From: Takakia lepidozioides
Lineage: Eukaryota > Streptophyta > Takakiopsida > Takakiales > Takakiaceae
Direction of reading: 5' to 3'
Assembly: GCA_030704615.1 (NCBI GenBank)
Contig: JAKLZA010000369.1
Span: forward strand, 1-21,407
DNA: 21,407 bases
The translations under genes were made by a program, and so were the position numbers. Positions within the stretch are counted from its first letter, which is position 1. Each line of letters starts with the position of its first letter. Shown here piece by piece: positions 1-8,239 of this stretch. The notes beneath the pieces were generated by a model. The model made no database searches. It saw only the letters and a list, made by a program, of their open reading frames with translations, and was not told the origin of the DNA.

Positions 1-33
1 GACACAGGGAGGCAGTTCGAGTCTCAACGTGTG

Positions 34-345
34 AGACACGATGACCGTTCGCCTTTGGCAGAGTGGGTCAACAGGTGGGGTCAACCACGAGCAGCATACC
101 ACACTGCCTCAGTTCCAGGATTCCCATGCTTTTCGGGATGGTGGACCTGGCCTCCTGTGGGATGCTCAGGTGCAGCAGTTAGTGGAGCCTAATGCCGACG
201 AGCGAGAGCGGGCTATGGGGTTTTCCACTGGGACCACGGCGGGTGCCTTCTCTTTCTGAGGCATCACGTCGTCAGGTGTTGGGGCAAGCAATGGATCTCA
301 AATTGCTTGACCTGGATTGTCAGCTTGGCTATGGCTGACAACGTA
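34..345 (+). pseudogene. C-terminal fragment of a C5-cytosine DNA methyltransferase carried by the retrotransposon
   Basis: The forward frames read SHAFRDGGPGLLWD, then ADERERAMGFSTGTTA (from about 194), then after a frameshift near 240 SEASRRQVLGQAMDL (to about 300). ERERAMGF followed by a short loop and GQAMD fits the motif IX-X end of C5-cytosine methyltransferases, where the usual pattern is ER.R.MGFP followed by GN.V. The catalytic PC and ENV motifs would lie upstream and are not in the window. As I recall, Ty3/gypsy elements that have captured C5 methyltransferases were reported in charophyte algae, and this fragment lies just upstream of reverse transcriptase in the same orientation. 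At least two frameshifts (about 100 and 240) make it non-functional. The identification rests on this C-terminal signature only. Confidence 0.62.
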
Positions 346-689
346 GAGTGCGGAGTGCACTTCCTTGACGGTCTCTCTGCCTACCGAGACGGTACAGGAG
401 CGGAGTGGGGGGAGCCGGTGAGGACCACGAGGTGTGTGTAGACATCCATGGCACATGTGGGAGGTGCTCGAGGTTCAGAGGGAGTTGGCAGCGAAGGCAG
501 CTGTGATACGTGATGATGAGGTGGGGATTCTTCTCGGGATGAGGAGGTCCTCAATGATGAGATGATGGGGCAGGATGAGGCCTGTCATTGACTGAGCAGG
601 AAGGGGGTACTGCTCAAGAGGTTGCAGCATAGCAACCACGGGACGCGTCCTCTACCTCTAAGCCCACTGGACTTAAGTTGCAGTTACGG
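346..689 (+). other. Decayed interdomain region of the retrotransposon
   Basis: No continuous frame is open across this stretch, and I recognise no domain. It joins the methyltransferase tail to the reverse transcriptase and is probably a decayed acidic linker: one frame reads DEEVLNDEMMGQDEA. An aspartic protease would be possible here, but no D[ST]G motif in a sensible context was seen. Confidence 0.4.
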
Positions 690-1640
690 GGACAATTGGG
701 AGCCTGATATTGGACCCATTGTCACCGGAGGAGAGAGAGAGACGACGTATATACGGCGGTTCCTGAGGGCTTATAGGAAATTGCTTTGCCTTCAGTTTGA
801 AGGACTTGGGAGCACTGAAGGGTCAGAGATCCGTATTGAGTTGGCCACTGACATGCCAATCTTTCGGAGACCCTATAGATACAGTGACATGGAGAGGTCT
901 TTGATTCAGATGAGGACTCAAGATCTCTGGGAGCAGGTTTGTGGAGCTCTCTGTGGAGAGTATGCTTCAGCCACAGTGATGCCAGCTAAGAAGGATGTCT
1001 ATGGCATTGGACGGAGAGACAGAGAGTATGTGCGGTGATTACCGGCCTGTAAATCGTCAGACCAAGTCCGATAGGTATGCCATGCCAACACCAGAGGAGA
1101 GAGAGATCTTTGATGCCATTGGGCATTCAAGGTCTTTAGCACGTTGGATTACGATCCGGATATCACCAGTTGCCGAATCAAGGAGGCGGATAAGCAAAAG
1201 ACGGCATTCTGGGGGATCAATGAGCACGGGAAGGATTGCCTATACCAGTGGCGGTTCTTACCATTTGGGCTTTAAAAACGCTCCCGCTAAGTTTCAAAGA
1301 GTCATGGACAGGATTCTAGCAGGGGTGGAGTTTGCTCGGTGCTACATAGATGACATCCATCTTTAGTGCTACGGTGGGAGGAGCCATGATGAGAGACACC
1401 TTCAGGGGGTATTTGAGCGCTTGAGGACGCAAGGATTGAAATTACATCGGGCAAGTGCAAGTTTTCCACAACCAGATTGAGTATCTGGGTCACATGATAT
1501 AATCCTGGAGGATTGGGGGTACAACAGACTAAGGTAGAGTCCATTGCACAGGTTCCACGCCCCATGGATGTGAGCCGAGTTCGAGCTTTATGGGGTTAGC
1601 AAACTATTACAGACGGTTTGGTAAGGGATTTAGTGCCATT
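690..1640 (+). pseudogene. Retrotransposon reverse transcriptase (frameshifted)
   Basis: The leading stretch (about 690-1000) reads WEPDIGPIVT, then RIELATDMPIFRRPYRYS, the entry to a Ty3/gypsy RT palm. GEYASATVMPAKKDVYG follows, then in the next frame MCGDYRPVNRQTKSDRYAMP. The NAPAKFQRVMD segment and the catalytic box YIDD (1343-1354, with both aspartates present) identify the active-site region. Past 1366 the thumb side is found only in broken frames (HLQGVFERL, VEYLGHMI, GLANYYRRFGKGFSAIAKAL). The expected segment between the PTPEE region and GINEHGKD is scrambled by indels near 1100-1200. RNase H follows. The domain is certain; function is excluded by the frameshifts. Confidence 0.92.
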
Positions 1641-1754
1641 GCAAAGGCTCTAACCCAAGCTGACCAAGGTGGACCAGGAGTGGCAGTGGGAAGATGAGCA
1701 AGAACAAGCTTTTCAAGAGCTCAAGGCGAGGTTGACCTCGGCGCCCATCTTGAG

Positions 1755-2127
1755 ACGACCTATCAGGGGCGTTCTTTTCAGCTGCATACAGATGGAGCAT
1801 GCTGGGGCTTGGAGCGGTGCTCACACAGGTGGATGATGAGGGAAGAGAGTTCGTAGTGGCTTATGCTAGCAGCTCGAACAATGCTGCAGAGTCTAAGTAT
1901 AGCTCATATGAGGGAGAATGCTAGCTGCAGTGTGGGCCGTGGCACACTTCAGGTGCTATCTATACGGCAATCTCTTCACCCTTGTCACGGATCACCAACC
2001 ACTCAAGTGGTTGATGGAGTCAGACAAGCTTACGGGGAAGCTTGCACGGTGGGCACTCATCCTTCAAGAGTATGACTTTCAGGTGGTGCATCGACCGGGT
2101 TTGGTCAATCGAAATGCAGATGGGTGA
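1755..2127 (+). pseudogene. Retrotransposon RNase H (frameshifted)
   Basis: A frame from about 1794 reads WSMLGLGAVLTQVDDEGREF and then VAYASSSNNAAESKYSSYEGE. After a shift at about 1918 it continues as LAAVWAVAHFRCYLYG, TDHQPLKWLMESDKLTGKL and RWALILQEYDFQVVHRPG, ending NRNADG. These are the classic Ty3/gypsy RNase H landmarks, including the SYEGE glutamate, the TDHQPL aspartate and the terminal NADG aspartate. The first catalytic aspartate, in FQLHTD, is in a different frame just upstream. The stop after NADG replaces the usual ADALSR-type tail. The domain lies between the reverse transcriptase thumb and integrase, as expected. Confidence 0.9.
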
Positions 2128-2310
2128 GTCGCAATCCATGCACGAGCCAGCAGGATGACACTGGAGCTCGGTTGCATGGTGAGAAGACGAGGAGATGGTG
2201 CCCGGATGGCATGCATCTGCATTTCTGTGTATCTTGGCAGCGGAGGGCCAGGTTGGACCTACAACAGGGATGACTGTTAGATCAAGTGTCTGAGGACCCT
2301 GAGGCCAGCA

Positions 2311-3160
2311 ATGAGCAGGGTGGCGCCAAAGATTACCAAAGATATACATGAGGATTCAGTTGTGTTGGACTACCTCCGCAGTGGAGACACGACAGCCACT
2401 ATGACTGCCAAGGAGAGGGATCGGATCCTACAACGAGCCAAGAGGTTCAGGTGGGAGGGGACACACCTGCTTCGAGTGTGGGAGGATTGGTCGAGTGAGG
2501 ATTGTGCCTCACCCAACACAGCGGGGCACGGTTAGTGCGGCATGCCATGAGGAGTTGGGGCATTTTGGGGTGCGACGCACTCATAGTCTACTGCAGGGGC
2601 AGTATTGGTGGCGTGGTATGCACACAGAGGTGCAACAATTTGTGGCTAGGTGCATGGTGTGTGACAGGGTGCGTGCTTCATTCAACGCCCCTACTCCACC
2701 ACAATTGCACCCTCTTCCGATCATGGGATTGGGCTACAGGTGGAGTCTTGACTTCGCAGGGCCGTTGCCACTGACCATGCGCCACAACAAGTACGTGTGG
2801 TGATGGTGGAGGGAGCACTTCTCCAAGGGGATTGAATTGGTTCCATTGCCTGATAAGGCTAGTGAGGGAGCTGCGTATGCATTCCTGGATGTGTGCTAGC
2901 GATTGTGTGCTTAGCTGAGGATTCGCACGGACGAGGCTGAGGACTCAGGAGAGAGAGGGAGAGAGTTCTTGGGGGAGTTTCAGGCTTTGTGTGACAAGGC
3001 CTTGATAGACCACCGCACCACTTCCCGGGATCATCCTGAAGCCGATGGCTTGGCAGAGAGAGAGTTGTTCAGACAAGTTAAAGAGGGGTTTGCGCAAGTA
3101 AAGTATGGCTTGCAGAAGGGACACCTAGGGGATTGGGACCTTCAATTACCTGGTTAGCCA
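2311..3160 (+). pseudogene. Retrotransposon integrase, zinc-binding and catalytic core (frameshifted)
   Basis: A pre-integrase segment reads VVLDYLRSGDTTATMTAKER. The HHCC zinc domain follows at about 2545-2680: HEELGHFGVRRTH, then WWRGMHTEV and CMVCDRV. The core begins with WSLDFAGPLP, where the first catalytic Asp is at 2750-2752. It continues as HFSKGIELVPLPDKA and GREFLGEFQALCDKA. The conserved Glu lies in HPEADGLAERE, near 3056. The segment expected to hold the second Asp is interrupted around 2890-2965 by a stop, a frame change and apparent extra bases (TDEAEDSGERGREF). Integrase would insert the cDNA copy into the nuclear genome. This copy is dead because the domain is spread over several frames. 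Confidence 0.9.
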
Positions 3161-3683
3161 TGGGCTACAGGTCAGCAGCAAGCAAGCATCACTTGCCTCC
3201 TTCTCACCATACTTCTCTTCTCTTTGCTGAGAGCCGGATTTGCCTACATCCATTCGCAGAGAGAAGCTGCTACAGTTCTTAACCTTGACGATCCGGGACG
3301 TGTGGGCATGTGCATGTGAGCAGCGTGCAGAGTTGTTCAAGAGAGTCATGCCCATGGCTTTCGAGAACCTTGCCATTGCACAACACCGTGATACGTTGAG
3401 TATGCTACCATACGTGGTGGGGGGGCTATCGTCCTGGGGTTCGGAGTCAACCCTGGGTGACTATGTCTATCTGCAGCACAGACTGCTCCTACGACCCTGG
3501 ATGTGACTGCAGGACGTGTTATTTTGAGGGTTCGAGAGGTCTTGCCCTCAGGCGTCTTGGTCTTGGAGGGTCGGGATGGCATAACTTGGAAGGACCATGT
3601 GCGTAATTGTGCGCCATGTCACCTTCCGAATGTCGATGGCAGGATTGACCCAAACCTGGCAGTGGTATATCTGCAGTTTGAGG
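3161..3683 (+). pseudogene. Integrase C-terminal extension and linker to the PHD finger
   Basis: Broken frames read REPDLPTSIRRE near 3230, then CACEQRAELFKRVMPMAF and NLAIAQHRDTL. After these come GDYVYLQ and DVTAGRVILRVREVLPSG, then VLVLEGRDGITWKDHVRNCA ending near DGRIDPNLAVV. This matches the region after the integrase core of Ty3/gypsy elements, where a basic helical stretch precedes a small beta-barrel (GDYV...). I see no chromodomain signature. The final segment leads straight into the PHD finger with one frame change, so the two were probably one polypeptide. Confidence 0.7.
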
Positions 3684-3827
3684 TGCATGTTGTGTGGGTC
3701 TGCTAAAGGGGCAGCCACCATGCTGGTGTGCGATCAATGCTCTAGAGGTTGGCATATGGGATGCTTGACTCCACCTCTTGAGATGGTTCCGGATGGGGAT
3801 TGGTTATGTCCACATTGCATTGGATAG
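3684..3827 (+). pseudogene. PHD zinc finger at the C-terminus of the retrotransposon polyprotein
   Basis: The frame encodes CMLC (first base 3684), then LVCDQC, GWHMGC and WLCPHC, followed by a TAG at 3825-3827. This is a complete C4HC3 set of zinc ligands with the conserved Trp two residues before the last Cys pair and normal spacing, so the finger is intact even though its surroundings are frameshifted. PHD fingers bind histone H3 tails, often the K4 region. At the end of an integrase polyprotein, such a reader could direct integration, as chromodomains do in chromoviruses; that role is inference. The linker feeding into it ends one frame away, so the reading frame was lost just upstream. 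Confidence 0.88.
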
Positions 3828-4076
3828 TGGGAGTGGATACAACCATGGAAGGCTAACAAGAAACGCAAGGCCCAGCTACTAGGAGACCTTGAACACACGA
3901 GGTCCTGGCTCAAGTTCACAGATTGCAAGATGGCGACTAACGATGGGGCTACTCTTGTACCCGGCCTCTTGGTCTATAGAGTTTGAGTACAATAGGGACA
4001 GTGATAGAGGACTTAGTACGGCTGTGGCTATTACATCTTGTAGCTATCTGGAGGTAGAGGGACCTATCCACCAGCT

Positions 4077-4083
4077 AGGGGGG
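4077..4083 (+). promoter_or_regulatory. Probable polypurine tract (plus-strand primer site)
   Basis: AGGGGGG lies a few bases upstream of the putative LTR start (TGTGGCAG from 4088). A purine run immediately 5' of the 3' LTR is where plus-strand cDNA synthesis is primed in LTR retrotransposons. The assignment depends on where the LTR begins. Confidence 0.5.
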
Positions 4084-4085
4084 CG

Positions 4086-4171
4086 ATTGTGGCAGACTAC
4101 TTTATTGTGCATATATGTGTGGTGTGGTTTGGACAGCGATGTAGTTGTGTAGCGATATGTATGCGCACGAC
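4086..4171 (+). repeat. Direct repeat, copy 1 (about 86 bp)
   Basis: This block runs from ATTGTGGCAGACTAC to GCGCACGACA and recurs at 4536-4625. The two are nearly identical; copy 2 has a 4-base insertion (TGAT) after GGACAGCGAT and a C-to-T change near the end. The start-to-start distance is 450 bp. Confidence 0.93.
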
Positions 4172-4535
4172 AGCTGTCAAGTTAAATAAGCACAGTGTGA
4201 AAACAGCTAGAATAAAACTAGTTATTTGTAGTTAAACACTTGGATTAGGTCAAGTGTTAAATCAGGTGTCAAGTTTAGTTTGACACCTGGTCCGTCTTAT
4301 CTTCACGAGAGCGGCAGTCGCGCGGCGCTCATCTTTCTCGAGTTGAGCCTGCCGCGACCGAGCTCTTGTGTGCGTTTAGATCTGAGTTTACTCATGATGG
4401 GAGTGTAGGTTGTGTGGGGTGGAGTCCCCATAGCTTGGGGTGCCCCTGGCTCGACTACTGTTTTAAAGAGTGATGGTTTTGGATTTCACATTGTTTCTTG
4501 TGTGGAGAGCAGTGTCATTTGTTAGCTTTCTTATC

Positions 4536-4625
4536 ATTGTGGCAGACTACTTTATTGTGCATATATGTGTGGTGTGGTTTGGACAGCGATTGATGTAGTT
4601 GTGTAGCGATATGTATGCGCATGAC
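4536..4625 (+). repeat. Direct repeat, copy 2 (about 90 bp)
   Basis: Second copy of the block at 4086-4171, ending GCGCATGACA. The next bases (4626 on) belong to the truncated minus-strand gene, because they still align with the plus-strand paralogue near 19490-19500. This repeat therefore marks the breakpoint. Confidence 0.93.
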
Positions 4626-5723
4626 AATGCACGTCCACTTCTTTTCAGAATCGGGACGGCGCTCTTGCGGGTCCACTTCGCAATTCTGTCTGAGTGTTTT
4701 TTCCTCTGCTCGCCAGGACAAACCACACAGCCTCTGTCGTCCAACACCATGCGGGCAAGCCCGAATCATTTCTTCCAAAAGTCCTCCGAGTACCTGTTCC
4801 AAGATGGCAAAGCTTGCAGTCCTTCCACAGGCTCTCCGTCCGGAATATCCAAGATGATCATATCGCAAGACCACTCGGTGGCATTTCCGCCCCTCCTACA
4901 ATCCTTGTCTGCACACACCCTCTCAAATAATGAGACCATATTCTGAATCCTGGGGGTGTCGGAAGGCTTTTTCGGCAGTCGCCTTCTTCAGTGCTCTGCC
5001 CTTCAGACCCTCCATGGTCTTCATGTATGCCAACTTCGCTGCCCGTCATCCCAAAGCCGCCAAGAAACTCTCATTTACACACTGGACTACTGTTTCGGGA
5101 GCCACTTTCGGCCTCTTCATTTCCACCGGCTCGAAAGGGTGCCCCCCTGGGGGGTTGAAGAGTGCCTTCTTTGCCGAGCCAGTTCTCGTGCCTCTCGTGA
5201 CAACGGTGGGACAGTGGGCACAGGGGAGGCAGCCTGCGTTTGGGGGGGTGGGCTGGTTGCAAAGTCTCCATCGGAGTCCTCTTCCTCACCCTCTTCCTGA
5301 ACAGGCTATTTCTGCTTCTTCGTTTTGGGGGTGTCACAACAGCTGCTCCTTGCTGGCGAGTCCTCTTCTTTGACCCTTCTGTTGGGCCTGCACAAGCTGC
5401 ATCCACCGTCTTTTGTGCCATCTCAGTTGCCTTTCTGGATTCTTCCAGAGCAGCAGATTCCTTTGCCGACTTTGGCCCCAGCAGGGACACGTCTTTCCTT
5501 TCTCTTCTCTTCTGCCAAGGCATGCAGATCTTTCTCAGACTCGTCAACAATACCGCCAGACATATCCAGGTACCAGGGGCATCCAAACGAGATGCGCGGG
5601 ATGCCATTGGTTCTGCATCTCGGGTTGTGTAGACACAGCTTGGGGCCCGCCACGGTCCAAGCCATGAAGAACGGGGGCTCTTGAGCCAGGCCCCTGTCTG
5701 AAGGCAGCACGTATTTCATATAC
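4626..5723 (-). pseudogene. Copy A exon 6: linker and start of methyltransferase-like region, truncated
   Basis: The exon starts after a TTGCAG acceptor with YMKYVLPSDRGLAQEPPFFM, then a CPWYLDM segment. A Lys/Arg/Ser-rich linker follows (ESRKATEMAQ, SKKRTRQQGAAVVTPPKRRS) and then NESFLAALG near 5050. The last part reads CDMIILDIPDGEPVEGL (motif IV position, DIPD at 4838-4849), SWNRYSEDFWKK, a TGA stop, then MVLDDRGCVVC and WTRKSAVPILKRSG. Homology to the plus-strand copy ends at the LTR boundary near 4626, so the second half of the methyltransferase fold is missing. Several frame changes lie in the linker. Confidence 0.75.
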
Positions 5724-5868
5724 CTGCAAGGCAGTCAGCATGGCGTGAGCATAAGATTGGACGAACCTACTGGCAGAGTGCCACCGAAAACAAAATGCAA
5801 ATGCGGTGCCGCATTTCCGAGACAAACCTCGTAACCAGGCTTCGCATACAAGGGCAGCTGTGCTTCAC

Positions 5869-6290
5869 CTGTAAACAATTCGCATTTGCAGCTTCCCCGC
5901 TCCCTCCTGATGTGTAACTCCACGCTCCTTCTTGCTGTCTGTAGCTCTCTGGCGAAAAAGGTTTGTCCTTGTACGCACATCTGAAACGCGTCACGTAGTC
6001 TTCCAATGTCTGTGTTCCATCCCATTTGACGTACAAGCCGAACGAATTTGTGTGCATTACGACTTGCTCCTTCGCATTCGACATTACCTACGATTCCCAA
6101 ATGCATTGTCACGTAGCAGTTCAGAGGAATTCATTTCAGAAAAGCAAATCTGGGGAAGTACCTTGAATTACCTGGAACCACCAGTCATGCGGTTGAGCCA
6201 CACATCCACTGCAGGGTCGGAAACTTCGAGTGGAAAAGACCACATTGTCCTTATGCTCTCGGATGCATTCCAGATCGACAGCCACCGTGT
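5869..6290 (-). pseudogene. Copy A exons 4 and 5 with intervening intron
   Basis: Exon 4 (6290-6172) aligns with plus-strand exon 4 but has lost bases: VSDPAVDVWLNRMT is followed by a one-base loss before WWFQ and the GTAATT donor. Exon 5 (6087-5869) reads VMSNAKEQVVMHTNSFGLYV and TLEDYVTRFRCAYKDKPF, then SPESYRQQEGA, ending KLQMRIVYR in a shifted frame before the GTGAAG donor. The DYVTR[FY]...YK segment is the best conserved part between copies. No known domain was recognised. Confidence 0.72.
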
Positions 6291-6370
6291 CTGCCATTTC
6301 CGATCCAATGTCAGGAGCTGGAAGAGAGTGGCTATTGCTAGGAAGGAACTTCAGTGCATTGAAACCTCAC

Positions 6371-6951
6371 CTTCTCTTTCGCCTCAACACATGCCGTTGA
6401 GAGGTAGGTGATGCAGTTTCTCCAATTGCATGGTCGGCTGCATGGCCCAAGAATAGTGTTTTGCAATCTCGGGATGAAGTCCTTTCCAAGTGCCGGATCT
6501 GCAATTGCCACCAGCTTCACAAGCTTTGACTTGTATTTGGTTCTGGACTTGACACCGGCTTCCTTCAAGTGCTCAGTCAATGACTGCAACGTTTTGACCT
6601 GCCCCTCACTTTCCATGAAGAAGCGTTTGGCATGGGCCAAATCCGGCTTGATGTGTTGGACTGCCAACAAAAACATGCAGAAGCGTTACATTCGATTCAT
6701 GTGGAAAGATTACTGGAAATTGGGGAAGGATGAGCAGAGGGAAATCGGAGGACGACTTACTTTGTATATCACCTCCACCATTCCATCCATAGTGAGACGA
6801 TACCATGTCCGGTCTGTTTTTGCCAACGGCTTTCTGAATGAGCTCGGGCTCCAGCATTTCCGCAAAACATCTGCGGATCAGTGAGACCAGTTTCCTCACC
6901 CTGTACAGCATATGTGTCATGTGGGTATGCACGTACGCATTCTCAGTGACC
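6371..6951 (-). pseudogene. Copy A exons 2 and 3 with intervening intron: helical middle region
   Basis: Exon 2 (6951-6761) reads VTENAYVHTHMTHMLYRVRK ... ADRTWYRL-type sequence (here DRTWYRLTMDGMVEVIYK) and ends at GTAAGT. Exon 3 (6660-6371) reads IKPDLAHAKRFFMESEGQ, then VKSRTKYKSKLVKLVAIADP and ACVEAKEK, and ends at GTGAGG. Both match plus-strand exons 16331-16510 and 16614-16898 along their length. The acceptor of exon 3 is one base short of keeping frame. I recognise no named family. The content is helical and basic and follows the ParB-like domain directly. Confidence 0.75.
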
Positions 6952-7063
6952 CTGCAAGGCACACTCTCCAGTTCAGTACACGGAAGCACGGAAACAAACC
7001 AGAATGGAAACCGAAATGCGGCACCGCATTTCGAACGTGCTAGGGAGGGTATGAGTATCTTAC

Positions 7064-7650
7064 GAGTTGAGGTCCGCCATGGCATTCTTGAGCAGGGAAG
7101 AGTCTGCCGCCTTCACCTTCAGGATGACACACTCCACCATGTAATGCCAGCCAATGTGCTTGGCATGGTTCTGCTTGATGTACTCCTACCAAGCAAGAAG
7201 TCGGTGATTCCCGTCCCACACAAAGAACATTTTACCCGACATATGGCCGAAGTCTGGATCACCCTTCAGCGTCGCCTCAAATTCGGTTGGTTGCGAGGTG
7301 CCAGTGGGTATCCCACGTTGACAATTCATCGGCAGTGGGTCCACGAGTTTCGCCGTCCTCATTCTCAATGGAAACGTAAAACGCTGCCGATCCCAGACGG
7401 TACCCTTCTCGAAATGCGAACTTGAGCTTATCCACATCTCCGGGAAGGGCCTGCCTGACGATGGAAGAGACCACGACGAGTGGGAGAGAGGGAGACCATG
7501 CGACAGAGTGGATTCAAAGAGTCCGCTGGAATACCCTGCTGCCAGAACTCTGCCAATGCTACTGTGTGTCTCCTCCAACATTTTATCCTGCTGCACTTTT
7601 GAAATCCTCCGGAGACATGTCTGTAGGTGCTGGCTGGCAGTGGCTGAGCA
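7064..7650 (-). pseudogene. Copy A exon 1: ParB/sulfiredoxin-like domain
   Basis: Read on the minus strand this gives APTDMSPEDFKSAAG, QDKMLEETHSSIGRVLAA, VRQALPGDVDKLKFAFREGY and AAFYVSIENEDGE. These are followed by HMSGKMFFVWDGNHRLLAW, WHYMVECVILKVKAAD and SSLLKNAMADLNS. DGNHR lies at 7201-7215. An RPA...DIDKLK.S...GY helix, a beta strand, then DGNHRLLAW, another strand and a C-terminal helix is the layout of ParB/Srx-fold domains, whose hallmark is a G.HR motif. At least three frameshifts separate the pieces. Upstream sequence (about 7650-7980) is Pro/Ala/Glu-rich in the matching frames and looks disordered. The ParB assignment is by motif and order, not by search. Confidence 0.66.
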
Positions 7651-7999
7651 GCTGGAGCATCCTCAACTGGAGCTGCACTCTGGGGCCTGTCTGCGGGCAA
7701 TTCTGCCATTGCAGAGGCCTCCTCCGGGCCTGCTTGCTCATCGGTGGTGAGGTCTTACTGCGAACGTTGAGCGGCAGCACCCTCCTCCGGTACCAAATCG
7801 ACAGAAACGGTCGATCCCATTGCCTTCGCTGCGCAGCAGAGTCGGCCCCACCATCTACAGGCGGAAATCCTCCAGGAACTGAGCTTCAGCTCGTGGAAGC
7901 GGTTTTGCGAGAGATTATTCGGCCGTCGCCCCTGATTGCCTTCTGCTTCCTCATCCTTGCAGGTGAAGGGTGTCGCTTGCAATTGAATCTGTCTTTTAC

Positions 8000-8230
8000 C
8001 CGAGGTTTGCTATTTCATGAGCATGAGCGGCATGAGCGGCATGAGCAGAGTAGTAACACAATCGGTTTTCATGAGCAGAAGTACAAATTTCGAAAATAAA
8101 AAACAATTAAAAAACAATAATTTAATGCAATGTGTCAGGAAAAACAAATATATTATTCGCCCCTTGAAGGGAAAATTGCAGTTTTGACAGTTGTGCTCAT
8201 GATATTTCGTCTTCCGCTCATGCCAATTCC
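8000..8230. repeat. ATGAGC-rich short repeats and AT-rich stretch
   Basis: From 8018 the sequence is built from ATGAGC and ATGAGCGGC units (GCTATTTCATGAGC, then CATGAGCGGCATGAGC). A further TCATGAGCAG lies near 8070 and inverted GCTCATG units lie near 8190 and 8216. Bases 8085-8135 are almost all A/T. The same GCTATTTCATGAGC block occurs in reverse complement near 20960-20980. There is no credible gene; the HEHERHERHEQ frame is a translation of the repeat. This is the upstream edge of copy A. Confidence 0.75.
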
Positions 8231-8239
8231 CAGCGACAT

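Larger units (their letters stand above)
1..4625 (+). mobile_element. Degenerate Ty3/gypsy LTR retrotransposon, 3' part
   Basis: The order of recognisable pieces is a C5 DNA methyltransferase tail, reverse transcriptase, RNase H, integrase zinc domain and core, a PHD finger, a G-rich polypurine tract and an LTR. Reverse transcriptase and RNase H lying before integrase is the Ty3/gypsy order. Gag, protease, primer-binding site and 5' LTR are not seen and would lie upstream of the window. Domains jump between the three forward frames at least eight times and several stops interrupt them, so this copy cannot encode a working polyprotein. Its right edge is sharp: LTR sequence meets the truncated minus-strand gene at about 4625/4626, which suggests that the element inserted into, or recombined with, that gene. 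Confidence 0.9.
4086..4625 (+). repeat. Putative 3' LTR with an internal terminal duplication
   Basis: The segment starts at TGTGGCAG just after a polypurine tract and ends in GACA where the neighbouring minus-strand gene begins, which fits 5'-TG...CA-3' LTR ends. It contains AATAAA near 4211, two stem-loops (4235-4258 and 4263-4289) and a direct repeat of its first 86 bases near its right end. It may be one LTR of about 540 bp with an internal repeat, or one of about 450 bp (to 4536) followed by a truncated second copy. The 5' LTR is outside the window, so the ends cannot be confirmed by pairing. Confidence 0.55.
4626..7980 (-). pseudogene. Copy A of a ParB-like/methyltransferase-like multi-exon gene, 3'-truncated
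   Basis: This is a diverged inverted paralogue of the gene at 14892-20758. Exons recovered by comparison (high to low coordinate) are about 7980-7064, 6951-6761, 6660-6371, 6290-6172, 6087-5869 and 5723-4626. The introns between them (112, 100, 80, 84 and 145 bp) lie at the same codons as in the plus-strand copy and have GT...AG ends. The reading frame is broken near 7585 (between DFKSAAG and QDKMLEE), near 7450, near 7290 and in exon 4, and by a TGA at 4766-4768. The gene stops inside the methyltransferase region because LTR sequence begins at 4625; motif I and the acidic tail of the paralogue are missing. It is probably a dead copy. Confidence 0.82.

Noticed and set aside
346-689. Possible retroviral-type aspartic protease
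   Set aside because: No D[ST]G motif in a hydrophobic context was found and no frame stays open.
4930-5632. Several open frames of 110-150 codons on the + strand
   Set aside because: All are antisense to copy A exon 6, whose minus-strand reading aligns with copy B exon 6.
7422-8099. 225-codon open frame on the + strand ending in HEHERHERHEQ
   Set aside because: It is antisense to copy A exon 1, whose minus-strand frames match copy B. Its tail is a translation of the ATGAGC repeat.
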